A stretch of 64,000 nucleotides of DNA, taken from contig CAAFGE010000016.1 of assembly GCA_900762355.1 (NCBI GenBank), positions 1 to 64,000 on the forward strand, written 5' to 3'. Below the pieces are notes generated by a model that saw nothing but the letters and a program-made list of their open reading frames with translations, did not search any database and was not told the DNA's origin. Positions within the stretch are counted from its first letter, which is position 1. Every line of letters begins with the position of its first letter. This stretch comes from an uncultured Collinsella sp. (GTDB lineage: Bacteria; Actinomycetota; Coriobacteriia; Coriobacteriales; Coriobacteriaceae). Of this stretch, positions 52,179 through 60,910 are shown piece by piece. The position numbers and the translations under genes were made by a program.

Positions 52179-52322
52179 GGGCGGTCCTTTCGTTACCGAA
52201 TGAGAAAAAGACCAATTCAGCATAGCACGGGCGCGCAATAGTAAAACACCCATAACCGATGAACGGCGATATGTTTACCCGATGCCCAGCGATAGCCCAA
52301 CAGCCCGCCAAAACAAAGCGCC

Positions 52323-53390
52323 CTAAACGGTAGGTTCAATCCCCAGGTGCTCAAAGGTGCGAAGGGTTGCCTGACGGCCCTGCGGCGTACGAATCATCAA
52401 CCCGCACTGCAGCAGATACGGCTCATAGACATCCTCGAGCGTGCCCGGGTCCTCGCCCACCGCGCTGGCAAGGGTCGTAAGTCCCACGGCACGACCGGAG
52501 AACGTCTTAGCGAGCGTCTCCAAAATGCGAATATCCATCCAGTCCAGACCGAGCTCATCGATCTCGAAAAACTCGAGCGCCTGACGGCAAATGTCAAGCT
52601 CAATAGGACCGTTGCCGCGCACCTGCGCGTAGTCGCGCACGCGCTTGAGCAGACGGTTGGCCAGACGCGGCGTACCGCGCGAACGCGAGCCGATCTCGAG
52701 TGCGCTGGGATGGTCGATCGTCACACCCAGAATGGTCGCCGAGCGTGTCACAATCTGGGCGAGCTCCTCAACGGTGTAGTAATCCAGGCGATACGAAATG
52801 CCAAAACGGTCGCGTAGCGGGCCGGTCAACATGCCTGAGCGAGTCGTTGCCGCCACCAGCGTGAACTTAGGGATATCCAGGCGAATCGAACGTGCTGCCG
52901 GGCCTTTGCCAATCACGATATCGAGGGCAAAGTCCTCCATCGCAGGATACAGGACCTCCTCGACCGAGCGGTTGAGGCGGTGGATCTCGTCGATAAACAG
53001 CACGTCGCCCGGTTGCAGGTTGGTAAGGATGGCGGCCAGGTCGCCGGTGCGCGCGATGGCCGGACCGCTCGTCGTCTTAATCTGGGCGCCCAGCTCGTTG
53101 GCGATAACCGTAGCCAGCGTGGTCTTGCCCAGACCCGGAGGGCCCGAGAAGATCACGTGGTCGAGCGTCTCGCCGCGGCTCTGCGCTGCCTCGATGAGCA
53201 CGCGCAGGCTCTGTTTGATGTGCTCCTGACCGCAGTAGTCGTCCAGACGCTGGGGGCGCAGGGTACGATCGACATCGAGGTCCTCGGGCGTCAGCTCCGA
53301 TCCCACCATACGCTCGCCGTGTGCCATGGATGCCGCTGGCGAGTTTCCGGGCGTCGACCACAGGTCCTGAGAATCATCGGCTTCCCACAT
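52323..53390 (-). CDS. ruvB: Holliday junction branch migration helicase RuvB
   Basis: Hexameric AAA+ motor that drives Holliday junction migration with RuvA, 355 residues. Walker A is [11 protein letters not shown], Walker B is LFIDEIHRL, sensor 1 lies in LVAATTRSG and the Arg-finger region in GPLRDRFG; the C-terminal winged helix ends about residue 350. The start overlaps the ruvA stop as TGATG. Last gene of ruvC-ruvA-ruvB. Confidence 0.97.
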   Translation of the reverse strand: MWEADDSQDLWSTPGNSPAASMAHGERMVGSELTPEDLDVDRTLRPQRLDDYCGQEHIKQSLRVLIEAAQSRGETLDHVIFSGPPGLGKTTLATVIANELGAQIKTTSGPAIARTGDLAAILTNLQPGDVLFIDEIHRLNRSVEEVLYPAMEDFALDIVIGKGPAARSIRLDIPKFTLVAATTRSGMLTGPLRDRFGISYRLDYYTVEELAQIVTRSATILGVTIDHPSALEIGSRSRGTPRLANRLLKRVRDYAQVRGNGPIELDICRQALEFFEIDELGLDWMDIRILETLAKTFSGRAVGLTTLASAVGEDPGTLEDVYEPYLLQCGLMIRTPQGRQATLRTFEHLGIEPTV

Positions 53391-54010
53391 CACGCATCCA
53401 TTCCGAGTCGTTTAAGCGCCGCGCCGAGCAGATCCTCGACACGCATATCCTGCCCATCATACCCGCTCAGGGCAGCCTCGGTCTCCTGCGGGCTAAAGCC
53501 CATGGAAAGGAGCGCCGCACGGGCGTCATCGATCGCCGAGGGAGCGGCGGCGGGAACCGGCATCGCAATCTGACCGGGAATTACGTCGACCGGAACAAAG
53601 CCCTTGTCCTTGGCGAAGGTACTCTTGAGCTCCAGGATCAGGCGCTGCGCGGTCTTTTTGCCCACACCGGGCACCTTGGCCATACCCTTGTCGTCCTCGG
53701 CCATCACCAGCGAATACAGTTGCCCCACGGTATAGGTGGAGAGCACGGCAAGCGCCAGGCGCGGGCCAACGCCCGACACGGACACGAGCCGATCGAACAT
53801 CGTGCGCTCGTCCTTGGAGGCAAAACCAAAGAGCGTCATGGCGTCCTCGCGCACCTGCATACGGGTATACAGGCGAACCTCGCCGCCGGGCGTAGGCAGC
53901 GTGGCGGCAGTGCTGCCCGAAATACCGAGCTCAAAGCCCACGCCCGATACATCGACGACGGCCGAGCTCATCGTGGCCTCGACGAGCGTTCCATGGAGCT
54001 GGGAAATCAT
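53390..54010 (-). CDS. ruvA: Holliday junction recognition protein RuvA
   Basis: Tetrameric junction-binding partner of RuvB, 206 residues. Domain I (about 1-64) is an OB fold with [12 protein letters not shown]. Domain II carries two helix-hairpin-helix motifs, [14 protein letters not shown] and [16 protein letters not shown]. Domain III (about 155-206) is the RuvB-binding UBA-like domain, ending [18 protein letters not shown]. Overlaps both neighbours. Confidence 0.96.
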   Translation of the reverse strand: MISQLHGTLVEATMSSAVVDVSGVGFELGISGSTAATLPTPGGEVRLYTRMQVREDAMTLFGFASKDERTMFDRLVSVSGVGPRLALAVLSTYTVGQLYSLVMAEDDKGMAKVPGVGKKTAQRLILELKSTFAKDKGFVPVDVIPGQIAMPVPAAAPSAIDDARAALLSMGFSPQETEAALSGYDGQDMRVEDLLGAALKRLGMDA

Positions 54011-54531
54011 CAGTATCCGGTTCCTCTCTGTTGATAGAACTCGCCGCCGGTAAGCGCCCGGGTGCGGCTGAGGTTAACGTGGCAGATGGCGCAAGCCAGG
54101 GCATCGGCGGCATGGTCGGGATGCGGATCGTGGTCGAGCTGCGTGAGCGTGCGCACCATGTAGGCGACCTGCCGTTTGTCCGCGGCACCGGTGCCCACCA
54201 CAGCCTGCTTGATCTGCATAGGCGTATACTCGCCAATCTCGAGCGCACATTCCGAAAGCGCCACGAGTGCAGCACCGCGGGCATGCGCCGTGGGGATGGC
54301 CGAGCGAACGTTGGCGCCAAAGTAAATACTCTCGATAGCAGCGGTATCGGGTCGATAACGCTCCACGACACCCTTGAGGTCGCGGGCGATATGCGACAGG
54401 CGCACCGCGAGCGGACTACCCGCGCTGGTCTCGATACAACCGTAGGCACGGCAGCGAACCTCGCCTCGCCGCTCCTCGATAATCCCCCAACCCGTATGGG
54501 CCAAACCGGGGTCGATACCCAAGATGACCAA
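54010..54531 (-). CDS. ruvC: Crossover junction endodeoxyribonuclease RuvC
   Basis: Resolvase cutting Holliday junctions, 173 residues. The catalytic acidic residues lie in VILGIDPGLAHTG (D7), AIESIYFG (Glu) and DHAADALACAICH near the C-terminus. The start is read as TTG at 54531, five bases after GGGGAGG, which gives the canonical length; a TTG at 54552 is less likely. It heads the ruvCAB operon. Confidence 0.95.
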   Translation of the reverse strand: MVILGIDPGLAHTGWGIIEERRGEVRCRAYGCIETSAGSPLAVRLSHIARDLKGVVERYRPDTAAIESIYFGANVRSAIPTAHARGAALVALSECALEIGEYTPMQIKQAVVGTGAADKRQVAYMVRTLTQLDHDPHPDHAADALACAICHVNLSRTRALTGGEFYQQRGTGY

Positions 54532-54668
54532 GCCAACCTCCCCTCGCCACAAGCACGGCGCAAGACAAGACCCCGCGCACTATTCACGAACGTCTGTTCT
54601 AGAATAACACAACGGGGCCAAGATGCTTAGTTGAAGTATCGGGGTTGGGAGCGAATCCCATCCCATAG

Positions 54669-56654
54669 TTAGTTTTGGCTGAAGAACGGAAACTGCCTCG
54701 GATCAACCGGCGGATGCGGCATCGGCGTGCCCTGGGGCCCACTCTGCGGTCCGCCCTGGCCGCCCATCATCTTATCGATGGCGTCCTGGACCTCGCCCTC
54801 AAACTTCTTCATGCCCTCGTGCAGGCGGCGCTGGCCGTCCTCGGAGCGCAGCTCCTCCATCTGCTCGGGCGAAATACCCAATAGATCACCCAGTATGCCC
54901 ATCATCTCGCCACGCATGCGCTCGCTTGTATCCTCGTCGGCAAAACGACGCACCTCAGCGCGTGCCAGCGAATCGACCGTCATGCGTTCCTTGCCGCTCA
55001 GCCCCAGGTCGGACCATGCAAGCATGTACGGCCAGGCGCGCTCGGCAAACGAACGGGCCGAGACGATTGGCGCCGTCGGCAGCTGGCGGCGAGCCGCCTC
55101 TCCCTGGCGCACGAGCATCAGCAGCAACGAACATGCCTCGGGCTTGCCGGTGGCCATCGGAATGTCGTCGAAGGGACGGTTGCGGTCCACGTGCGACTCG
55201 AGCGTGCCATCGACCTCGCCCGGCTCGAGCCCGCCGAGCAGCTGCGCCGCGCGGTCGAGCATGTCGACCGGACCGTCAAGCGTCGAGAGCGCTTGCGCCA
55301 GCACGCGCTCCATGCAATCCTCCACCGCGTTGAGCGTCACGAGCTCCTGCGGCACCACGGCAGACGTACGGTTGCGTACGCGCGCCACAAACTCGAGCGT
55401 CGACAGGTATACGTCGCCAAAGGGCGCATAATCGCCCTGGTAGCCACCGCAAAGCGCGGGCGCCGCCAGCGCGTACTCAGTTTTGGACAGCGGGCTCAAC
55501 GCCATCGCACCCAGCTCGAGCGCCGAATCCTCCAGCATGAGGCCCAGCGTACGAGAGCGCAGGCGCTCGGCGTCGCCCGCCGACACATCGCGGTCGAGCA
55601 CACGCGCCGCATCCGGCGCATCGCGCTCAACCGTGCGAATATGCAGGCGCTCGGCAATGGCGCGAACGGCGGCGCAGCGGGCAGCCTCGGCCTCCTCCTG
55701 CGCCGGCGTAAAGATGCGGTTGCGTCCCAGCACCAGGCCGATCACGTTTCGCGGACCCAGAGCGTCGACGGCAAGCGCCGCCAGCAGGGACGACGGCAAA
55801 TCGCCCTCGAGCGCCACCACGGCGCGCGACGTACCATGGGCGCGGGCGTTATCGCGAACGGCGAGCACCAGCGCCTGCCACAGCCATTCCTCGGAGCGAA
55901 ACTCGGGCAGCTCGTGGTCCTCCAAGGCATCGAGCATCACGCCGCGCTGGATCTCCTGAACCAGTAGGCTCTCCTCAAAACACGGCGCCTGGGCCACCAC
56001 GCGGCCGCAGTCGTCGAGCACAAACGAGCCGCCGGTATACACCGACTCGTCGTACGCACCGACCGGCGCCATGCAGGCAAACCACACGCTGCGCTTGGAT
56101 GCGATCTTGCGGTAGGCTCCGCTGCGCACGGCGGCAATCGCAGCGGTCTCGCGGTCGGTCATATCGAATGCGTTGAACTGGAAATAGGCAATGAGGTCGA
56201 CGCCAGTCGGCAGCATCTCGAGCTCGCGGTCCAAGTCGAAGATCACCGCGATGCGCACGCCGTCCACGTCGAACACCGGCGGAGCCCAACGCGCGTCGTT
56301 GCTCTCGCCACGCTGCAGGGCAATGCTCGCACGCGCGGGTACCACGCGACCGTCCTTGAGCATCATATAGTCGAGCAGGGGCTGGCCCTCAAACGAAACC
56401 GCCGCGGGCACGATGCAGATCATATCGAGCTCTTGGATGCGCTCGGCGACGCCGGTCAAGCCGGCAAGCATGTCGTGCTCAAAATCGGCAGCGCCCACCA
56501 GGCCGCCGGGCAAGGCTCCCATAAAGAGCGGAGCCGGCACGCACAGCACGCGCGCACCGCGCTCGTGGGCCAGACGCGCCTGGTCCTCGATGCGACCGCA
56601 GATACCCTCAATATCACCCAGGCGTATATCGATCTGTGCAAGTGCGAGCTTCAT
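54669..56654 (-). CDS. NadE-like protein with degenerate glutaminase and synthetase active sites
   Basis: Protein of 661 residues with the architecture of glutamine-dependent NAD+ synthetase: nitrilase-like domain (1-250) and NAD synthase-like domain (260-600). Neither active site looks intact. In the nitrilase half the catalytic Glu position reads CVPAPLF instead of PEL, and the Cys position reads IAVIFDLDRE instead of ICED, with F139 for Cys. In the synthetase half the pyrophosphate loop SGGxDSS reads EGDLPSS (283-289). Later motifs such as GGYQGDYAPFGDVY are recognisable. A Gly/Pro/Gln-rich tail (about 630-661) is unusual. It may be a paralogue with a regulatory or structural role. Confidence 0.88.
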   Translation of the reverse strand: MKLALAQIDIRLGDIEGICGRIEDQARLAHERGARVLCVPAPLFMGALPGGLVGAADFEHDMLAGLTGVAERIQELDMICIVPAAVSFEGQPLLDYMMLKDGRVVPARASIALQRGESNDARWAPPVFDVDGVRIAVIFDLDRELEMLPTGVDLIAYFQFNAFDMTDRETAAIAAVRSGAYRKIASKRSVWFACMAPVGAYDESVYTGGSFVLDDCGRVVAQAPCFEESLLVQEIQRGVMLDALEDHELPEFRSEEWLWQALVLAVRDNARAHGTSRAVVALEGDLPSSLLAALAVDALGPRNVIGLVLGRNRIFTPAQEEAEAARCAAVRAIAERLHIRTVERDAPDAARVLDRDVSAGDAERLRSRTLGLMLEDSALELGAMALSPLSKTEYALAAPALCGGYQGDYAPFGDVYLSTLEFVARVRNRTSAVVPQELVTLNAVEDCMERVLAQALSTLDGPVDMLDRAAQLLGGLEPGEVDGTLESHVDRNRPFDDIPMATGKPEACSLLLMLVRQGEAARRQLPTAPIVSARSFAERAWPYMLAWSDLGLSGKERMTVDSLARAEVRRFADEDTSERMRGEMMGILGDLLGISPEQMEELRSEDGQRRLHEGMKKFEGEVQDAIDKMMGGQGGPQSGPQGTPMPHPPVDPRQFPFFSQN

Positions 56655-56771
56655 GGCTCAGCCCTTTCCGTCGTAAACCGTCGCTATCGCAGTAAAAGCG
56701 CCGGCCGCAAGATGCAGTCGGCGCTTGCATGTGCATATGCTAGCTATGATACCCCGAGCGGGGGCGCGCTC

Positions 56772-57134
56772 CTAGAACGTCGCGGACCACAGCCCGTGCA
56801 GGTTGCAATAGGCATAGACGGTACCGGTCTTGGAGCCGCCGGCAAAAAACGTCGAGGGCTTCATGCCGGGCTGGAGGTAATGGACCTCCAGACGGCCCTC
56901 GGCCTCAAGGGCGATCCACTCAATATAGTGCTCGGGCACCATAGGATGCTCGACCGAGCCCACGCGCGCACGGATCACATGACCGTCGCGCTCGCTCTCG
57001 ACGACCGGCACGTGCTTCTCGTGCGCCGCGTCCTCGGTGTTCGCGGTCAGCTCCGTGCAACCGGCGGGGGTTGCAACGTCGTTGCCAAGGGCAGCAATGA
57101 GCTTGCCGTCGGGGTCCTTAAAGAATTTCGCCAT
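56772..57134 (-). CDS. Superoxide reductase (one-iron, neelaredoxin-like)
   Basis: Reduces superoxide to hydrogen peroxide without making oxygen, an anaerobe's detoxification route. It has 120 residues. The catalytic Fe ligands are H41 (EKHVP), H63, H69, C110 and H113 (CNLHG), with the functional Glu/Lys as E39-K40. The N-terminal desulforedoxin centre of two-iron desulfoferrodoxins is absent. The start at 57134 follows AAAGGAG; a longer frame upstream has no such site. Electron donor (rubredoxin) is not in the window. Confidence 0.93.
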   Translation of the reverse strand: MAKFFKDPDGKLIAALGNDVATPAGCTELTANTEDAAHEKHVPVVESERDGHVIRARVGSVEHPMVPEHYIEWIALEAEGRLEVHYLQPGMKPSTFFAGGSKTGTVYAYCNLHGLWSATF

Positions 57135-57284
57135 GATGTTCTCCTTTGCTGATGTGCCGATGTTCTCGATGGTTCTTATGCCCAAAGGCAGGCGAACCAT
57201 CCACGACATGGCAAATGAACACATAACGAGCGGGGACGATGGGGCAACGTGCGCTATCCGCCCTGGCGGCCCCACCCGAGCGGG

Positions 57285-60200
57285 CTAGCGCCCGTCGCCG
57301 CCGAGCAGCGCCAGAACATCCTCACGGGTAAACAGCGCCGAGGAGATGCCGTCGCCGCCGAGCACGCTGTTGACCAGGTCGCGTTTGGACTCCTGCATCT
57401 GCATGATGCGCTCCTCAATCGTGTCCTTGGCGATGAGCTTGTACACGGTCACGGTATGTTGCTGGCCAATACGGTGCGCTCGGTCGGTCGCCTGGTCCTG
57501 TGCGGCCACGTTCCACCACGGGTCGTAGTGAATGACCACATCGGCGGCCGTCAGGTTAAGGCCAACGCCGCCCGCCTTGAGCGAGATCAGAAACACCGGC
57601 ACCTCGCCCGCCTGGAACTGCGCGACCATCTTGGCGCGGCTCTCCTTGGACGAAGCGCCCGTGAGCTTAAGAAAGCCGATGTCCTCCTTGGCCAGGCGCT
57701 TGCCAATGATATCGAGCATGCCCGTGAACTGGCTGAACAGCAGAATGTGGTGCCCGCCGTCGAGCGCACCGTGCACGAGCTCCATGCAAGCGTCGAGTTT
57801 GGCGCTCCCCGCCTTGTAGTCCTCGTAGTGTAGATGCGGGTCGCAGCAGATCTGGCGCAGCTTGGTGAGCTCGGCGAGTACCTTGAGCTTGTCCTTCTTA
57901 AACTCGGATGCCTCGCGGTGCTGCACCTGCTGGGCGATGCGGTCCTGGTTTGCCAGGTAAAGCTTGCGCTGCTCGCCGGTGAGCTGTGCCATGACGGTGT
58001 CCTCGATCTTCTCGGGCAGATCGGCCACCACGTCTTCCTTGACACGGCGCAGCACAAACGGCGACACGAGCGCCTGCAGGCGAGCGGCGCTATCGCCCTC
58101 GGCGTGCTCGACCGGGCTTTCGAAGCGCTTGGCAAACGACTCGCGCGTCCCCAAAAGGCCCGGCATCAAAAAGTCGAAGATGCTCCAGAACTCGGACAGG
58201 CGGTTTTCGATGGGCGTGCCCGTCAGGGCAAAGCGCACACCGGCCGGCAGGCGCTTGGCGGCGCGCGCTACCTGCGTGAGCGGGTTTTTAATGTACTGGG
58301 CCTCGTCGAGCACCACGCGGGCAAAGTCCTGCTCGGCATACTCGTCGATATCGCGGCGCATGAGGTCATACGACGTCACGACCACGTTATGCTCGTCGGC
58401 GCCGGCTATCTGCACGCGGCGCTGCACCTTGGCACCCACAATGGCGCACACGTCGAGCGACGGGGCGAAGCGCTCCAGCTCGGCAGTCCAGTTATACACG
58501 AGCGACGCAGGGCACACCACGAGCGTGGGCTTGGCGTCCCCCGCCTCCACGCGCGCCAGGATATGTGCGATCATCTGCAGCGTTTTGCCCAGGCCCATAT
58601 CGTCGGCCAAGATGCCGCCGAGGCCCAGATGCTCAAGCGAGCCGAGCCACTGGTAGCCATCGACCTGATAGCCGCGCAGTGTGGCCTTGAGCGAGACCGG
58701 CACCGTAAAGTCCATCTTGCCGAGCGTGTCCAGGCGCTCGACGGTGCGGCGGAACGCGGCGTCGCGATCGGCCTCAAGCGCCGGCGTGCGCGCGAGCATG
58801 CTGTCGACAAACAGGGTACTCGACGCGGGAAGCGACACGCCGTCGAGCAGATCGACGGCATCGACGCCCAGGTCCTCGGCAAGACCAAACGCGGCGCGGG
58901 CACCCTCGTCCAGGCGTACGATGTCGCCGGACGTCAGGCGCGCGAATGTCTGGTGACGCTTGTAGGAGTCGAGGTAGATGGCAAGGTCTGCCGCCGAAAG
59001 GCCGCTCGCGCCCAGTTCGACGTCGAGCAGGTTACTCTTGACGGTTGCACGCACCGAAAGCTTGGGCGCAGGGCGGACCGAGATCTGGCGTAGGCGGTCG
59101 CTGAGCATGACCTCGCCCAGCTCGGACAGGGCAGACAGGCCCTCGGTGAGCAGGCAGAACACGCTCTCGTCGTCGCGCTCCTCAAACGCCAGGCCGCCCT
59201 CGTAAAAGTCGAAATACAGTGCCGCCGTGTCCATAACGCGAAACTCTGCCACCTCGTCGCGCGGCGGCACGCCCGGACGCCACTCTTCGAAGGGGCTGCC
59301 CGGAGCGCCCAAGCTAAAGAGGTCTGCCGACCAATCACCATAGGCAACCGTAATCTTGCAGGTCACAAGCCCATCGTCGACACCGATTGCCATGGCAAAG
59401 CTCGGCTCGGGCGCCACGGTGTCGAGCACGGCGGGAGCGGTGAGGTCGGTGTATTCGCGCAGCACGGGCAGCGCCATGCGGCAGAATTCGCCCACCTGCT
59501 CGGCGGCGATATGGACCGGCGTGCGACAGGGCAGCAGACGCGACAGAAACGGTGCGGCATGCTGGGCAAACGCCGCATCGGCGCGGCGCGCGCGGTGCGT
59601 GTCGACCAGATAGGCAACGTCGCCCGAGACAAAGCAGTACATATCGGCGGGCAGGCGCAGATCGTAGCTGCCACCAGCCGCCGGCGCAATCTTGGCGGCG
59701 AGGAGCGGTGGTTGTTTTGCCGAGGCCTCGTCCTCCCCCACCGGCGACAACTCAACCGCTACCTCGTAGGAACGATGCGTCGTCGTTCCCCGCGACCAGG
59801 CGGGCTCAAAAGAAATGGTCCGGCCACGCAGCAGGTCCAGCATGTATACGATGTCATGCTCGGACAGCGGCAGCTGACGCTCGGCGACAAAACCGCTACG
59901 CGCAAAGTCGTACGACGCCGAGCGTGAGCTCGTGATGTCGTAAAGATAGGCAACCGTCGTCACAACAAGGTCGAGCAGGCGCACCGAAACCTCGTCGAAG
60001 GCCTCGGGCGCATGGACAAACGTGAGCTTCTTGCCGTACGAGAACGTGCCCCCGCGCGCGTAGGCGGCGGCCATGCCGTCGATATCCTTGACCACGTAGG
60101 ACACCGAGCCGCAGCGGATGCGAAGCTCGAGCGCCCAGCTAAAGCGGTCGGCAAACAGCGGATTGTAGTACGGCACCAGCGAGGGCTCCAACACCGCCTT

Positions 60201-60749
60201 GGGGGCATCGGGGTCGACAGCGCCGGCGAGCTTGCGGCGCATGCCCGCCAACTCATCCATGCGCGCGTCCGAAAGATCGGAGAGCGCCTTCATGAGGCTC
60301 GGGCTCGTGGGAACTGGCGCCGGGAAGGGAAAGTTAGGGTTGACCGCCGGTGCGGCGGACGCGGGACGCACGGCTTGCTTGGGCGCCGCCGTAAACGTGC
60401 GGACCGGCGTGCGCAGGCCCTCGACGGGCTCAATGCCGCTGGCGTCCAGATACGCTAGCGCCGTGGCGATGGCGTGCTTGCACATGCCGGGGTAGCGATA
60501 GGCAGCGGGGCAATCGCAGTCGTAGTCGATCACCTCGTGCTCGTCCATGTCGAGCGCCACGTGCGTCTTGTACAGGTCACCGCGCGAGCCGCGCACCGAG
60601 CCCTCGACCGTCACGTTCTTGGAGAAGCGCGAGCCGCTGTCCTCGATCGACAGCACGGCGCCGTTGAGCATGAGCGAGCGGCCCTTCATAAAGGTGCCGC
60701 TCAGCGCCGCCTCTTTCCGGAGCGCCTGCACAAACGTCCCCTGCGCCAT
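57285..60749 (-). CDS. SWIM zinc finger SNF2/RapA-like helicase
   Basis: Large Swi2/Snf2-type DNA translocase of 1154 residues. A SWIM zinc finger (CDCPAAYRYPGMCKH, ligands C78, C80, C90, H92) is followed by a long middle region. The helicase motor begins near residue 690 with DDMGLGKT (motif I) and DEAQYIKNP (motif II). The C-terminal lobe ends with the AGGVGLNLT and DRAHRIGQ motifs. This arrangement is typical of bacterial SNF2 proteins of the HepA type; the natural role (transcription or repair) is unknown. The start at 60749 follows GGAGG. Confidence 0.93.
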   Translation of the reverse strand: MAQGTFVQALRKEAALSGTFMKGRSLMLNGAVLSIEDSGSRFSKNVTVEGSVRGSRGDLYKTHVALDMDEHEVIDYDCDCPAAYRYPGMCKHAIATALAYLDASGIEPVEGLRTPVRTFTAAPKQAVRPASAAPAVNPNFPFPAPVPTSPSLMKALSDLSDARMDELAGMRRKLAGAVDPDAPKAVLEPSLVPYYNPLFADRFSWALELRIRCGSVSYVVKDIDGMAAAYARGGTFSYGKKLTFVHAPEAFDEVSVRLLDLVVTTVAYLYDITSSRSASYDFARSGFVAERQLPLSEHDIVYMLDLLRGRTISFEPAWSRGTTTHRSYEVAVELSPVGEDEASAKQPPLLAAKIAPAAGGSYDLRLPADMYCFVSGDVAYLVDTHRARRADAAFAQHAAPFLSRLLPCRTPVHIAAEQVGEFCRMALPVLREYTDLTAPAVLDTVAPEPSFAMAIGVDDGLVTCKITVAYGDWSADLFSLGAPGSPFEEWRPGVPPRDEVAEFRVMDTAALYFDFYEGGLAFEERDDESVFCLLTEGLSALSELGEVMLSDRLRQISVRPAPKLSVRATVKSNLLDVELGASGLSAADLAIYLDSYKRHQTFARLTSGDIVRLDEGARAAFGLAEDLGVDAVDLLDGVSLPASSTLFVDSMLARTPALEADRDAAFRRTVERLDTLGKMDFTVPVSLKATLRGYQVDGYQWLGSLEHLGLGGILADDMGLGKTLQMIAHILARVEAGDAKPTLVVCPASLVYNWTAELERFAPSLDVCAIVGAKVQRRVQIAGADEHNVVVTSYDLMRRDIDEYAEQDFARVVLDEAQYIKNPLTQVARAAKRLPAGVRFALTGTPIENRLSEFWSIFDFLMPGLLGTRESFAKRFESPVEHAEGDSAARLQALVSPFVLRRVKEDVVADLPEKIEDTVMAQLTGEQRKLYLANQDRIAQQVQHREASEFKKDKLKVLAELTKLRQICCDPHLHYEDYKAGSAKLDACMELVHGALDGGHHILLFSQFTGMLDIIGKRLAKEDIGFLKLTGASSKESRAKMVAQFQAGEVPVFLISLKAGGVGLNLTAADVVIHYDPWWNVAAQDQATDRAHRIGQQHTVTVYKLIAKDTIEERIMQMQESKRDLVNSVLGGDGISSALFTREDVLALLGGDGR

Positions 60750-60770
60750 CACTTCCTCCAATCTCACCCG

Positions 60771-60897
60771 GGGTAGCTAATTTGGGACGGGGCTATTTTA
60801 GCTACCCCCATATGTCGGTTGAGATGTATTCCGACCCCGACTCATTCGCCGTCAGTCAAAGGGTAGCTAAAATAGCCCCGTCCCAAATTAGCTACCC
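60771..60897. repeat. Perfect inverted pair of 37-bp hairpins
   Basis: 60771-60807 and 60861-60897 are exact reverse complements. Each is itself a hairpin with GGGTAGCTAA/TTAGCTACCC arms and a loop containing the GGGACGGGGC core. A 53-bp spacer lies between. The core is identical to the solo repeat at 19315-19337. It lies between dnaE and the SNF2 gene. Confidence 0.92.
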
Positions 60898-60910
60898 AGG
60901 CAAAATCATT

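Noticed and set aside
50622..52241. Plus-strand frame of 539 residues opposite fhs
   Set aside because: Shadow of fhs with no start signal or domain.
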